Shown here piece after piece: positions 11,952 through 23,846 of a DNA stretch of 64,000 nucleotides; the first letter of the stretch is position 1, and each line of letters begins with the position of its first letter. This DNA comes from Anoplopoma fimbria. Lineage: Eukaryota > Chordata > Actinopteri > Perciformes > Anoplopomatidae. The notes under the pieces are model-generated. The model had not been told where the DNA came from, searched no databases, and was given only the letters and a program-made list of their open reading frames with translations. A program made the translations under genes and the position numbers. Where the stretch lies: positions 1,108,593 to 1,172,592 of the forward strand of contig NC_072460.1 of the NCBI RefSeq assembly GCF_027596085.1. Direction: 5' to 3'.

Positions 11952-14900
11952 CTATCCAGAATAGTAGTTGGTGGGGACGAAGGGCATCTTGCTGACGATG
12001 GCCGGCACTGCTTTTTTCCTGACCTCAACCTGGATGGCTGTTCCGTTTTTTGTGAATGCTGCATCCACGTAACCCATGGCAACATTCTTTTTGAGGCAGG
12101 GAGACGGGCAGCCGCTGGTCACTTCACCTAAAGAAAACAGCAGAAAAAGGTCATACTTTGATAATTTGAGTCTGAATCCATTTCTAGCCACATCCTTAGA
12201 CAATTTTACATTGGTCCTCCTCTCTGGTTCAGCCTGAGCAGCCCACTGATTTGTTAATCTACTCAATCTGTGGCTGCTTCCACATTACCTCATTTCACTA
12301 TTTCATTCATTCCACCACATGTGAAAATATCTTACAAAAAATGAATACTGGAATTTAGAATACATTACATTGATCTGGTACGTTCTGTATGATGTCAAAC
12401 TAAACTGAAAATTTAAAATCCAATTTGAATAAATGAAAGAGACAACGTTTAGAAATTGAAATTGCGACCCCCAGTGGTAGCACCATAAAGAATTCTACAC
12501 AATGTGGCTTTAATATTGACTCTTGTTTGTGTCAGTGCTGTGTGTTATTTTAAAACAACTTATTACTTGAGGTTTAAACTAATTACTGTTAATTATATTT
12601 TACGTTTACTCAAGCAGAGATTTCCTTCCATTGGTGGTACTGCACTTTTAATTGGAACACAGGGGTACCCAACTCCCTCATGTTAACCACTTCCACCATG
12701 TTTGCTTTCTGACCTATGACCTTTCCATCAGGGCTGAGTATGGGTGTGTGTTGTCTGACGGGGGGGCCGGTGGACACCAGGCCGACTCTCTTCCTGGCCG
12801 TCTTGGCTTTGATCTGAGGAACAATGATGTCAGCACCGGGGAAATCCTTGTTCTGACGCCGACGCTTTCCTGCGTGTGAGAAGACAAAGAGTGAAAAAAC
12901 ACAAAAGACTGCACTGTATATTTAAAGCTTAAGGAAAGTGCTAAATGCTCCACTATGTTCACCAGCTAGTCGCTAACTGTGTCTCTGCCGTTTGGTGTTG
13001 AGCAGGTAGTGTACAGAGGGTTTTTAGGGACTCTTCACTGAATGTGAACGGGAAATCTCATGTAACTGTCTGCTTTAAAAAAAGAGTCCAGATATAGATG
13101 AAAGGATTGACATGTTTTATAATCACTGGTTCCCCCACAGCCTTCTGGTTACACAAAACAATTAATTTAAATAAAAAAACATTTTGTAATGATCTTACCT
13201 ATGGTCCATACTAGGGTGCCCTCCACAGGCGTGGTGGTCTCATCGATGTCATTTCCATAGAGACAAAGCCCCGCCTCCAGACGTAGACTGTCCCTGGCGC
13301 CCAAACCGCACAGCTTCACCTCACTGTTAGCCAGCAGCTTCTCCGTCAGCTCCACCACTCTGGAGGGAGGGACAGAGATCTGGAACACAGAGACACAGAC
13401 ATATTGTAGAGATGGGTCTCCATCCAGAGTTTTAACTGAAAAACAGCATGTTATGGCATCAATATTTTAATAAAAACACAAGTCTGCTGTTGGGGGAGAA
13501 AGTATTTTACCATTAAAGAGACCTAAAAATGTTCATGGAATAAAAACACAGAGTGAGTCAAATGAGTCTTGGCACTGAGGGAAAGATGAGTTATGTGAAG
13601 ACATAGAGAGACCCGCCACATCCATCCTGACCTCTACAGAGGTACAGCAGAGTGGGCCAATGAGAGTGAAAAAAAGATAGATCCATGTAGTAAAGCATTA
13701 ATCTGCAATCAGGCTGCAGGTTCTATTTCAAGAGTTTTAACAAATGAATTATCATGATGATAAATGAGCACACTGCAATCACTGAGTGCACTTTTATAGT
13801 TAAGGCCACTGCCAGAAAAACATATTTCAAAAAGAAAATAAAAGTGTAGGAAGGAAGGAAGCAAACAGGGAGATGCTGACCTCCACCCCGTCTTCTCCGG
13901 TATATCCACAGCGAGTCACCCTGCAGCCAGGAATACCAAACACAGTGGCCAAGGCGGAGGTCATAAAGGTCAGCTTAGTGAGGTCCTCCTTTAGCCCCTC
14001 CTGCAGCACCTGAGCCATGGAAGGACCTGACAACACACAACACAACTGATAAACTATCTAATACACTAAGGCATGGAGAGTCCTACACAGAGGCGGCCAA
14101 ATAGCCAGAAAAATAAAATATCAATTAACAAAAGATTCAGTGTGGGGCAAAGAAAGCGACTGAGACTATACGACAAAAACTGTGAAGAGAGGAGTTAGAT
14201 AGAACTAAAAGTAAGATAGAGGAAAATCTCAAAGAAGTAAGTGTAATTTGGTCATTGAATCATTATGACATTATTCAATTTTTTTAAGTACAGTTATAAA
14301 GGTCCAGGATTATTAAGCATGTAAAGTTTGGCAGTTGGCGCCACCTCCTGACAGTAATATGAACCATTATCGAGAGAGATGGCTAAAGTGAGCTCTCCTG
14401 AATAGTGAAGGGAGGATAAAAAAAAAAAACTGGGCAGAATGAAAAGAATGATGGGCTGACATGCAGGAGGAAGAAGACAGAATAGGGGACAGAGGAAAGG
14501 TTTAAAGTAAGGAAGAATATTTCACCTTGCAGAGCGATCAGCGCTTCATCGAGGAACTCCAGATCCACATCAAAACCTGCAGCTTTGAACTCTGCCAGTC
14601 TGGCCTATAGGCAAAACGCACGGTAGACACTTTGAATCAGTCTACCACACTCACAACCTGTCTGCCTGACTACATATTCTCTGTGTGCTGTTACCTTCAT
14701 ATGAGCCGAGTCCTTGTCGGCACAGCCAGCGTTGGAGACGACGTAGAGGTAGCCCTGGTCTGTCTTTGTCACAATGAGGTCATCAATAATCCCTCCTTTC
14801 TCAGTGGTGAGGAGGGACAACGTACCCTGGAGGGGTGAGAGGAAAGGTGAGTGGGTGAATGTGTTATCTATACAAGGCCCTGTTCACAATAAAAGTGGCT

Positions 14901-17900
14901 TAGATAATCCAATCATAGGGATTTCTTTTCTTAAATTGGCACTATTAATTAAATTAACCAAGACGTGGGAAATTATACCAAACTGTGTTATAATTCAGAC
15001 AATATTTCCTCATATTACCATTCTCATCAGCTTCTGTTCCATGAAGCCTTATTCTGAGCTGTCCTGACCTTGTTTACTAAAATCTTCTTGTCGCAGAACA
15101 CCCAACAACTTTGGGATATATTTTCTCCTGGATTTCATCCGTAACCAGTTCAAACAAAGCTAGGTATGTTGGGTGAAAATTGGAATTAATTCAAAAGTGG
15201 GCAACTCTTAATATATGTGTGAATGCATCTCAGATCCATTCAGGATGAACCAGGGATCTGAGAAGCAAAAGGAGTCAACAAGTGACACTTAGACTGCAGT
15301 CAGACAGCAGTCCCATGAGGCAGGCCCTTTTTACCTTTGTATATGTTTTAGTCAATGTCATAGAATTATTTCTTATCACATGTACAGTTTCTTCCTTTAA
15401 AGCAGCCATATTCACCGACGCTGCAGTTCCCCTCAGCTCAAAGGCGCTTTTAAGAGCATTTTGGCTAAATGTGTTGGTCTTCGGTTTGTGACTTTACTGT
15501 TTTGTTTCATTCTCATGCTTTCATCAACCTTGTTTCACGATGCAGCGAGCCGCTGTTTTCAGCTATAAAAAACACCCATTGTACACTATCTGCTCAGCAC
15601 CACAGCAAACAGCTAGAGAGCTAGATATTTCTGTCAAGAGTTGGTGCGGACCAAAGTACAGCCACAGGGAGAGTTACACTAAACGTATATTCATCAGGTG
15701 GCCAGAAACACTCCAAATGAATGCTAATGTATCTGCTGAATGTATACATCTCCACCGGTACAAACAGGTTAACCACATGCCAACTTAAAAGGTGATCATG
15801 TGTCTTTATAAGTGGACAAATAATCAGTTATTGTAGGTTCGACATGAAACAATCTGTAATCTCACTTGGTTGTCCTTGAGTTCTGCAATATCTGCAACTA
15901 CGAGAGACTCCATGAACTTCACCCTGTCTTTGCCGTGGACTTTGGTCTGACAGGAAAAAAAGCAAAAGGATATATTTAAACACAGCAATGGTACATTTTC
16001 TTTTTCTGGTGGGTAGCTTCATTGATTAAAACAAATCTAACTGACAAAGTGCCGTTTCTTACCATGATGATGTGTAATCTATGAACGTGATATGTGAGTT
16101 TGTATATGTATATATGTCTATATCTGTTTACCTAGGTTCAGGAGTGTACTGTAAGTATTTGTATGTGTTCGTTGACTCTGATCTCACCTGAAGCATGTGG
16201 CTGACATCAAAGATGGAGCAGTGCTCTCTGGTGTGCATGTGTGAAGCGATGTGACTGTCTTTGTATTGAACAGGCATACTCCAGCCTGCAAACTCCACCA
16301 TCTTTCCCCCCTGCTCCCTGTGGAAGTCAAACAGCGGAGTCTTCTTCAAGGCAGCCTGCGGAAAATTAAACGCTATACTGAGTGAACCAAAAAAAGAAAC
16401 ATATGGAATACAGTAGGCACATTTTGATGTATTTATTTTAATACTAAATGGAATCAGTAATGCATCTAAAGTAGGCTACAATTAGGAGTTTTTAAATATC
16501 TGTACAATGTTTAAATCGTATATACCAGTGAGTGTTTCTAAAAATAAGATTATTTTAGTAATTAATTGTTGTTTGGTATTTTTAAATGATGGGTTAGGGT
16601 TAGTCATATTGTCGTATTGCATCCCATTCCAAAGAGGAAGCATTGACTTGTCAAATAGTAGCATGACAGGTCAACTGTTTCTACGCCCCCACGTTCTGTT
16701 CTCTCTGCCCTGACCTCTGACCTACGAACCAGCCAGTGAGGGAGTGTTTATCAGCACAGCGGCAGAAGTGCATTATGGGGAAGAGTGTATCGGCACTTTA
16801 CATAACACTCAAATGTTGTTGTTTTTTACTAAACTGTTCAAGTCCAAAGTCAGCTGTTAATTTGAATGAACAAAGGAGAGCTGGATGTTCCTGGTTGTTC
16901 TGGTTGTCACACACCTACCTTTAATGAACTATAGATTACAGCTCGCCACATGGTTTGGAGTCAGACTTTAGTCCTTTCAACCCTTTTGCAACACTCAAAG
17001 ATAACAGATATACAATAAATAACTCATACTTATTTATTGTGTGACATGTTACTAAACATTTCATTCATAACCTCCTCAGTGAGGGCAGGAGGGAAATGAA
17101 TGAATACATTGCTGAATGACTGAATGTACGATTCTGTGTAAAGTCACAGTTCAAAGCCCCGATTTAGTGAGCAGACAGCGCTGACAGCAGAGTCAGTCAC
17201 TCGTGGTTTTAATAAAAATCCTGTTGTGCAGCTCAGCTCAGTGAAGCAGACGGGGAGGGGGGGGATGGCAGTCTGCTGGGACAGATGCACATTATGTCTG
17301 CATGAACTCACCGCTGCTGTGACTCTGATGTCAGTGTTGTAATGCAGTGACACTAAAGGAGTGATCTGTAAATGCTCTAACATCCACAAACATCACATGT
17401 ATCACAAAAACTTAATAATACAAACTCAATTTCAAATAAGATGCAGGAAAATAAAAGTCTGGCATAAAGCATTCATATTAAACCTACTACTGAGAACCAG
17501 AAACACTGCACATCTCTACCACCTTCATAAGACACAACCTTATGACCTCATAGTAAAACATGCAGCATGCACACCCTGCACCACTGTGTCCAATATAATA
17601 ATGTAAGATATATATAAGATAATATAAGAAAATATAAGATAATATAAGATCATATAAGATAATATAAGATCAAATATAAGATATAAGATAATATAAGAAA
17701 ATATAAGATCATATAAGATCATATAAGAAAATATAACATATAGAAAATATAAGATAATATAAGATAAGTAATATAAGATCATATAAGAAAATATAAGATA
17801 ATATAAGATAATATAAGAAAATATAAGAAAATATAAGATATATAAGAAAATATAAGATAATATAAGAAATATAAGAAAATATAAGAAAATATAAGATAAA

Positions 17901-18976
17901 GATATAAGAAAATATAAGATAATATAAGAAAATATAAGATAATATAAGATAAGATAATATAAGAAAATATAAGATCATATAAGATAATATATAAGATCAT
18001 ATAAGATAATATAAGAAAATATAAGAAAATATAAGAAAATATAAGAAAAGAAAATATAAGATAATATAAGAAAATATAAGATAATATAAGAAAATATAAG
18101 ATAATATAAGAAAAAACAAGAAAATATAAGAAAATATAAGATCATATAAGAAAATATAAGATAATATAAGATAATATAAGAAAATATAAGATAATATAAG
18201 ATAATATAAGATAATATAAGAAAATATAAGATAATATAAGAAAATATAAGATCATATAAGAAAATATAAGATAATATAAGATAATATAAGATAAAGAAAA
18301 TATAAGAAAATATAAGATAAAGAAAATATAAGAAAATATAAGATAATATAAGAAAATATAAGAAAAAATATAAGATAATATAAGAAAATATAAGAAAATA
18401 TAAGATAATATAAGAATAAGATATATAAGATAATATAAGAAAATATAAGAAAATATAAGATAACATAAGAAAATATAAGATAAATATAAGATCAATATAA
18501 GATAATATAAGAAAATATAAGATAATAAAGATAACATAAGAAAATATAAGATAATATAAGAAAATATAAGATAATAAGATAATATAAGATAATATAAGAA
18601 AATATAAGAAAATATAAGATAATATAAGAAAATATAAGAAAATAAGAAAATATAAGAAATATAAGAAAATATAAGAAAATATAAGATCAATATAAGAAAA
18701 TATAAGAAAATACAAGATAACATATAGAAAATATAAGATAATATAAGAAAATATAAGAAAACATAAGAAAATATAAGATAATATAAGATATTATAAGGAA
18801 TGCAGGAGCACTTTGGATGCATGTTAATGAGACATTAACTCTTCACTTACATCCCCGCTGGACGCCTGTCTCTTCCCCGCACAGCCCGCAGCAGCCCCCC
18901 GCAGCAGCCCGTCCCTGGAGCCCCGCAGCCTGGAGCCGGAGCCCCGCACAGCGACCATCATCCGAGCCCACATCAT
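11952..18976 (-). CDS. amt: Aminomethyltransferase, glycine cleavage system T-protein, mitochondrial
   Basis: Nine coding exons: 18976-18851, 16355-16188, 15946-15866, 14826-14695, 14604-14526, 14026-13881, 13379-13199, 12869-12714, 12127-11952. They sum to 1245 nt (414 aa plus TAG), close to human AMT at about 403 aa. The first 42 residues ([19 protein letters not shown]...) are Arg/Ala/Ser-rich with no acid until late, as expected for a mitochondrial presequence. Recognisable blocks are [41 protein letters not shown] (the DD pair holds the catalytic Asp of the family), [39 protein letters not shown] and the C-terminal [13 protein letters not shown]. The enzyme transfers the methylene group of the glycine-derived aminomethyl-lipoate to tetrahydrofolate, releasing ammonia. 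Exon 8 must use the donor at 12714 (DGKVIG), not the GT seven bases earlier, to keep the phase. The open frame extends upstream of M1 to 19129, so a longer start is possible but less likely. Confidence 0.97.
16356..17590. other. Unique part of amt intron 1
   Basis: This is intron between amt exon 2 and the AT minisatellite. It has no recognisable exon, RNA gene or transposon, only short open frames. Confidence 0.6.
17593..18799. repeat. 1.2 kb AATATAAGAT/AATATAAGAA minisatellite in amt intron 1
   Basis: About 120 copies of a 10-base unit, AATATAAGAT or AATATAAGAA, mixed irregularly with occasional 5-8 base slips. It is almost free of C on the plus strand. It ends only about 50 bp from the amt exon 1 donor (18850). 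The Tyr/Leu/Ile/Phe/Ser-rich open frames on the minus strand, up to 246 codons, are repeat translations that mimic membrane proteins. Confidence 0.97.
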
Positions 18977-19084
18977 GCCTCCTGCGTCCCGGCTGCTCTC
19001 TGAACTCTCCCGACTCTCACTGAACTCCTGCTCCTGTTCTGGCAAAAACACACGCAACAGCAGCGACTGGAGGAAGCAGCAAAG

Positions 19085-19102
19085 ACTTGTGGGAAATGTA
19101 GT
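19085..19102 (-). promoter_or_regulatory. ZNF143/Staf-like motif in the amt promoter
   Basis: The minus strand reads ACTACATTTCCCACAAGT, close to the ACTACAnnTCCCA form of the ZNF143 (Staf) element. It lies about 110 bp upstream of the amt ATG, where a housekeeping promoter would be expected. Motif match by eye only. Confidence 0.5.
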
Positions 19103-19109
19103 TGATGAG

Positions 19110-20032
19110 TCCGACCTGCAGGAGTTCAAAGTTTGATGACTCCTTCATCTTATCAGACACCTGGGATAATAAAGAGATAGTGATTGGTTTGAGGAGTAGG
19201 ACTCTTGGTTATGACTGCAGTTATTAATGTGTCATGTATTTTTATTTTAATATCATTGTTGTGAAGGGATGTGATATCCATCTAGTTACACAACATTCTC
19301 CTTCTGAGCGCAGTGGTCAGGGATGGAAAACACAGCAAACTGCCAACTAAACAATACTTTATTTTTCCAACACTATTGCTAATTAATAGCGTTAAAAAAT
19401 GCACATATTTTTGCACACTTGTTGCCTTCAATCCAAAGTGAGCGGTGAAAGGAACCATGATGAAGGGTTTTACATGGCTTGAGCCTCAGACTGCAGGCCT
19501 CTCCATGTATTGCTGTGCACACTTTACACCATTAAGCTTTCTTGTTTAATATTAAAGCAGGTAGTATCAGATCATACTGATACTGAGCATAATCTATAAT
19601 AATGAGCAAAATCTGTACAATTATGCTCATTGTACAGATTTCATTTACACATTTTATCTTCATAAAGTGGAAATGACACGTCTAAGAGTTGTATTATTCC
19701 AATTGCCATTTTCATATTTACATCCTATGGAAATCACGACATTAATTCTGAGTTTTTGTGTTTGTGTTTATCCGTTTGTACCCCATCATGCCCTCCATCC
19801 AGATCATTGAGTCATCTGGGTAACTAATAATACCCCCATTCCTGCTGCTATTTTAGTCCTGGACGGCCAGCAGGGTCGGGCCTGTGAGTGAGTGTGTTTG
19901 GGGGGGGAATAGGGCTGAGACTTACTCTCTCTCTCTCTCTACATGTCTCTAGCTTGCTCTACCTCTCTAACGGGGCAGCTAAATCAGAACTTAGTAGGAG
20001 GGGGGCACTAGGGCGTCCTACAGTTGCTCAGT

Positions 20033-20123
<91 letters not shown>

Positions 20124-21293
20124 ACACACACACACATACTCATGAAGGGCAGGACACTGAGGCAAAACCTGGAGGTTCCCTTTTGCTTTCATACAATTCT
20201 GAGTTAATTTGAGTTCATCTGGATTCCTTTGGTCACCGTGTGGCTCCTGGATAACCTTTGTGGATATTCAGTGTATCCGGTTGCTGCTCCTGTGGGTGCA
20301 AACACATGTTTTGGTAAACGGGTGTCTGAGTGTGAGGAGACTGGATGAACGAGAAGAACGACAGCCTGACAAGAACAAACAAGCAGACATAAAACCCAAC
20401 ACAGCTCTCATTACTGGAGTCAGACGGTAAGTGGGAGGAGAAGAGCAGTGTTCTCTAGACCTATCTTATCCCAAAACACTGATCTGGTTTGGTTTCACAG
20501 TGTCTTGAGCACAGTTAATCATCCACTCATTTATTCAGTTAGTCATTAGATAGGACCGTGCTGTACTTTGGTCCTTGATTCAAATTCCAGCAACATTGTG
20601 CCTTTATGGGTTTGACCACCAGCTCTATTAATAGGTCTGATAAATCAGCGTTTGTTTTGTCTTCAAATAGAAACCAAGTTGGTCTGTTTTGTTGCCCTCT
20701 CACATGATACGAATGACTGCTCTATTTTTATTTGAATATCCTTAATTCTTTCCATCTTTTCTCTTCTACTTTCAGAACCAACCCATCATATTCTCACCTC
20801 TTGCAATTAACAACATGGTATTTGAGATTAAGATGACATGAAACTCGTTCAAAATAGAACAAACAAGCAAATGAATGCAGACATAAAGCATCTGCATGAG
20901 CTGCCGCTGTGTTTCTTATGAAGTAAGCAAGTAGTTTTTAGACACAATGGCTTCAAATTAAATAAAGCACTAACATCAAAATAATGTTATTTTGTGTAGC
21001 TGACATTCCAATAATAACTTTAATAACTTTCCCAACAATATCAAAAGCCAGTTAAGTTATTCTGAGACCAATTCCCTCATACACCATTTTAGTGGATGTT
21101 TTAATTTTGTTTTTTTAAGGTGTTGCCTCTCACGGCCTTTGGACTCTAACACTGTGGAAAGCTGCATGGAACACGTTAGGAAGATTAAATAGCATCCAGA
21201 TATATTCCCTGTGTAGGAGGTGTTGACTAGTGGAGGGCCATCTTGAGCCTTCTGGCAGTCTTACCATCTGTCCGTCCCTCAAGAGGAGGCGAG
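19110..21293. other. Divergent intergenic region between amt and lsmem2
   Basis: amt (minus) and the lsmem2-like gene (plus) are head to head here. Apart from the amt promoter at the left edge and a CA microsatellite at 20034-20137, I see no exon. The 5'UTR and promoter of the plus-strand gene probably lie in the right part but cannot be located by eye. Confidence 0.5.
20034..20137. repeat. (CA)n microsatellite
   Basis: About 50 CA units with one CTCA interruption near the right end, in the amt-lsmem2 intergenic region. Confidence 0.95.
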
Positions 21294-22544
21294 ATGTCGA
21301 GGCCTCCGTCCTCCCAGACTACCCCTACGTCGTACAGGGTCAGCGACAGAGACCTCACCGAGATCGAGCTACATTCTGTGGATTCTATCAACGATCTCCA
21401 CCGAACACACCCCGAACTCAGCCACAAAGGTACACACACACACACACACCCTGAACCCAGCCGAAAAGGTATACACACACACACCTTAAGCGGCCACAGA
21501 GGTTCACATAGACACCCCAAATGCAGCACCCTAAACCCAGCCGAAAAGGTATACACACACACCCTGAATGCAGCCACAAAAGTACACACACACACACCAT
21601 GAACCCAGCCACAAACACACACACACACCCTGAATGCAGCCACAAAGATAGACACTCTAAACACAAACACAAAGGCACACACACACACACCTGAAGCGGC
21701 CACAAAGGTGCACTACACACACACCCTGAATGCAGCCAATGCAACCACATAAAGTACACACACAGACCCTCGAATGCAGCCACAAATGGAAAACACATGA
21801 ACGCAGCCACATAGGTACACACACACAAACCTTGAATGCAGCCACAAAATACACACCCAAAAAGGCGTCAACACACACTTGGAACCAGCTTTAAAAGTAC
21901 AAACACACTGTTGTTGGTCTGCTGTCTATGATTTCAGGGATAAGGCCTCCCGTCCCGCCTACTCCCCCTCCTCAAATGGGAATCTCTACACAATTGACAT
22001 GACAACTGTCAATCAAAGAGGCCGTCCGGTCAGCAGCAAATGGCAGAGTCGTCTCCAGGATATGCTCACACCCAGCTCATCACATGCCTACGCCATGGGC
22101 TGTGCTATCATCACTCTGCTTCTGATCACAGTGTTACTCATCTTCTACTTTTTGGGTGAGAAACAATATTCATTCATTTGCATCTGTTTCTCCCGATACA
22201 TCCTGGATATTTTGTCTTTCCTGGATCTATGAATTGCATTTCATCCAGTTTGTTTCTACAAATATCTTTGCATTAATATCGTTATTCGAAATTTCCCACT
22301 TAAATTTCTACCTCAAGCTATGTAATGTAATCATTAGGTTTTAGAAAAAAATAACATGTGAATCTGACCCTAGATAGATAAGTGACAGTATGGCTTTCTG
22401 CCTCCAGTCCAGCAGGGCGGCGCAGTCCGGATGCTGACGGAGGCAGTAAAGGAGAAAGAGGCAGCAGCCAGGCAGCTGTCACAGCTGATCCAGGAACTGC
22501 AGGCACTGAGACACAACCTGACAGCCCTGAGAGGAGAGACATGA
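21294..22544 (+). CDS. lsmem2: Leucine-rich single-pass membrane protein, LSMEM family (probable lsmem2; one junction out of phase)
   Basis: Three coding exons are proposed: 21294-21429, 21938-22155 and 22408-22544. Exon 1 gives MSRPPSSQTTPTSYRVSDRD and then ELHSVDSINDLHRTHPELSHK. The VDSINDL word is shared with LSMEM1. Exon 2 gives a Ser-rich juxtamembrane part and one strongly hydrophobic segment (GCAIITLLLITVLLIFYFL). Exon 3 gives a short Leu/Glu/Ala helix (VKEKEAAARQLSQLIQELQA) ending RGET. Exons 2 and 3 join in perfect phase. Exon 1 ends with one leftover base, but exon 2 needs two, so the 491 nt are one base short of a 163-aa protein. LSMEM2 is the human neighbour of IFRD2 and is about this size as I recall, which supports the assignment. 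No biochemical function is established. Alternatives are a one-base deletion in this allele or assembly, an unseen exon, or the poorer acceptor at 21888, which would restore the frame. Confidence 0.72.
21411..21868. repeat. Minisatellite containing copies of the lsmem2 exon 1 splice donor
   Basis: About 13 diverged copies of a roughly 30-40 bp unit of the form CCTGAATGCAGCCACAAAGG followed by TACACACACA. The leftmost copy is the end of lsmem2 exon 1 with its donor (CACAAAG|GTACAC at 21429/21430). About eight copies keep a GT at the donor position, for example after 21468, 21501, 21548, 21581, 21707 and 21814. Confidence 0.88.
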
Positions 22545-22845
22545 TGTGCCCAGAAGATGTTATCTGTGTGAACTGGTATCTGATGAAAACATTTAAAGTT
22601 TCTGAAAACATTTCCCCTCTCTCCTGCTCTGGTAACTGTATGAAAAGGAGTATATCTCATAACATTACCTTCAATTATACACAAGTTCTTAGCAAACTGA
22701 TGATTCAGTGTTATTGTTACTGTGTCACACAGAGCTGTCTCTAGTGCATGCTGTCAGTCAGACGTTGTTACTGAGAGAGTAACACGTGTAGCAACACAGT
22801 GAAAACGTAGTGGACTGACAAAAAGTCAAACTCTTCAGCTCTTTT

Positions 22846-22851
22846 TTTATT
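22846..22851 (-). terminator. Candidate hyal3 poly(A) signal (AATAAA on minus strand)
   Basis: TTTATT on the plus strand, 0.47 kb past the hyal3 stop codon. It is the first canonical hexamer I see downstream of hyal3. Confidence 0.4.
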
Positions 22852-23137
22852 TAGACAAGGTTACGTTGATGACTCCAACCACTGATTTTAGCACATGATC
22901 CAAAATATGTAACTGCCATTTACTTAACAGTCCATAAAATGTGTGTAATTATATCGTAATTATTACAAATCTTTTTTCAGTTTTTCTGATTTTTCTCAGA
23001 GAATCACATCTTTTAAAAGGAGCAGAAAGAGTTTAAACTGAATTCCGCCCACATTGTATTTCTACATTTAGTTGTTTCCCGCTGCAGAAAGTGCACAGCA
23101 GTTAAAACGAGTAAAAAAGTAAAAACAATTCAGAGAA

Positions 23138-23172
23138 AATAAATGATTTGCTGTTGGAGAATGTTAAATAAA
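23138..23172 (+). terminator. Candidate lsmem2 poly(A) signals (two AATAAA hexamers)
   Basis: AATAAA at 23138-23143 and 23167-23172, about 0.6 kb past the lsmem2 stop codon. Use of either would make the transcript overlap the hyal3 3'UTR. Confidence 0.4.
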
Positions 23173-23319
23173 TAATACATTTTTATGCATATTTTTGTAT
23201 TATGGATTTGTTTTGTAAAATTAACGAAAATCAAACACAATTCTGGAATCTTTTTGTTTTAATAGATTTTTACATAACGATGTTACTTTAGTGACTGCAC
23301 CTTGTTAGAAAAGTCCAGG

Positions 23320-23793
23320 TCATTTTCTCTTTTGTCTGTTTCCGTGGTGACACTCCTGCCCGGTCCAGCCCGGGTAGCACTCACACATGAAATTGTTGTG
23401 AAAATGTTTGCCGTTGAATGAGCCAGTGAGGACGTTGGTTTTCTTAGAGTCAGAGGTCATCGCTGGACTTGAGGTCAGGCGTTGTCTGGCGCAGCGGCCA
23501 TTGCCGTTGCAAAGTTGGAGGCTGCAGCGCTTCATGTCAGAACTCAGTGATTGGACGAAGGGACCCAGGACAGTGTGTACGTAGTCCCTGAGAAGGCTGC
23601 ACTGATGCTGGGGGTTGGGAAAAGGGGAGAGGGTTACACACAAACATACACACACACACACACACATACACACATCAATAACATTCTTTCACACATTACT
23701 GACCTTGGATTTAGCAAATTTCAGCTCTCCCCACAACACCACGCCAGCAGCTCCAAGCGCCGCACTCTCCCCTAATGTGTGCACCAGGTCTGT

Positions 23794-23846
<53 letters not shown>

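Larger units (their letters stand above)
22545..23319. other. Convergent 3' region of lsmem2 and hyal3
   Basis: The two genes meet tail to tail with 775 bp between stop codons. AT-rich DNA carries AATAAA on the plus strand at 23138-23143 and 23167-23172 (candidates for lsmem2) and on the minus strand at 22846-22851 (candidate for hyal3). Confidence 0.6.

Noticed and set aside
12714..12727. amt exon 8 ending at 12721 (after GGAAAG)
   Set aside because: That donor breaks the phase with exon 9; the next GT at 12713 gives DGKVIG-EVTSG as in the family.
17540..18822. Long minus-strand frames rich in Tyr, Leu, Ile, Phe, Ser resembling multi-pass membrane proteins
   Set aside because: Pure translation of the AATATAAGA(A/T) minisatellite inside amt intron 1.
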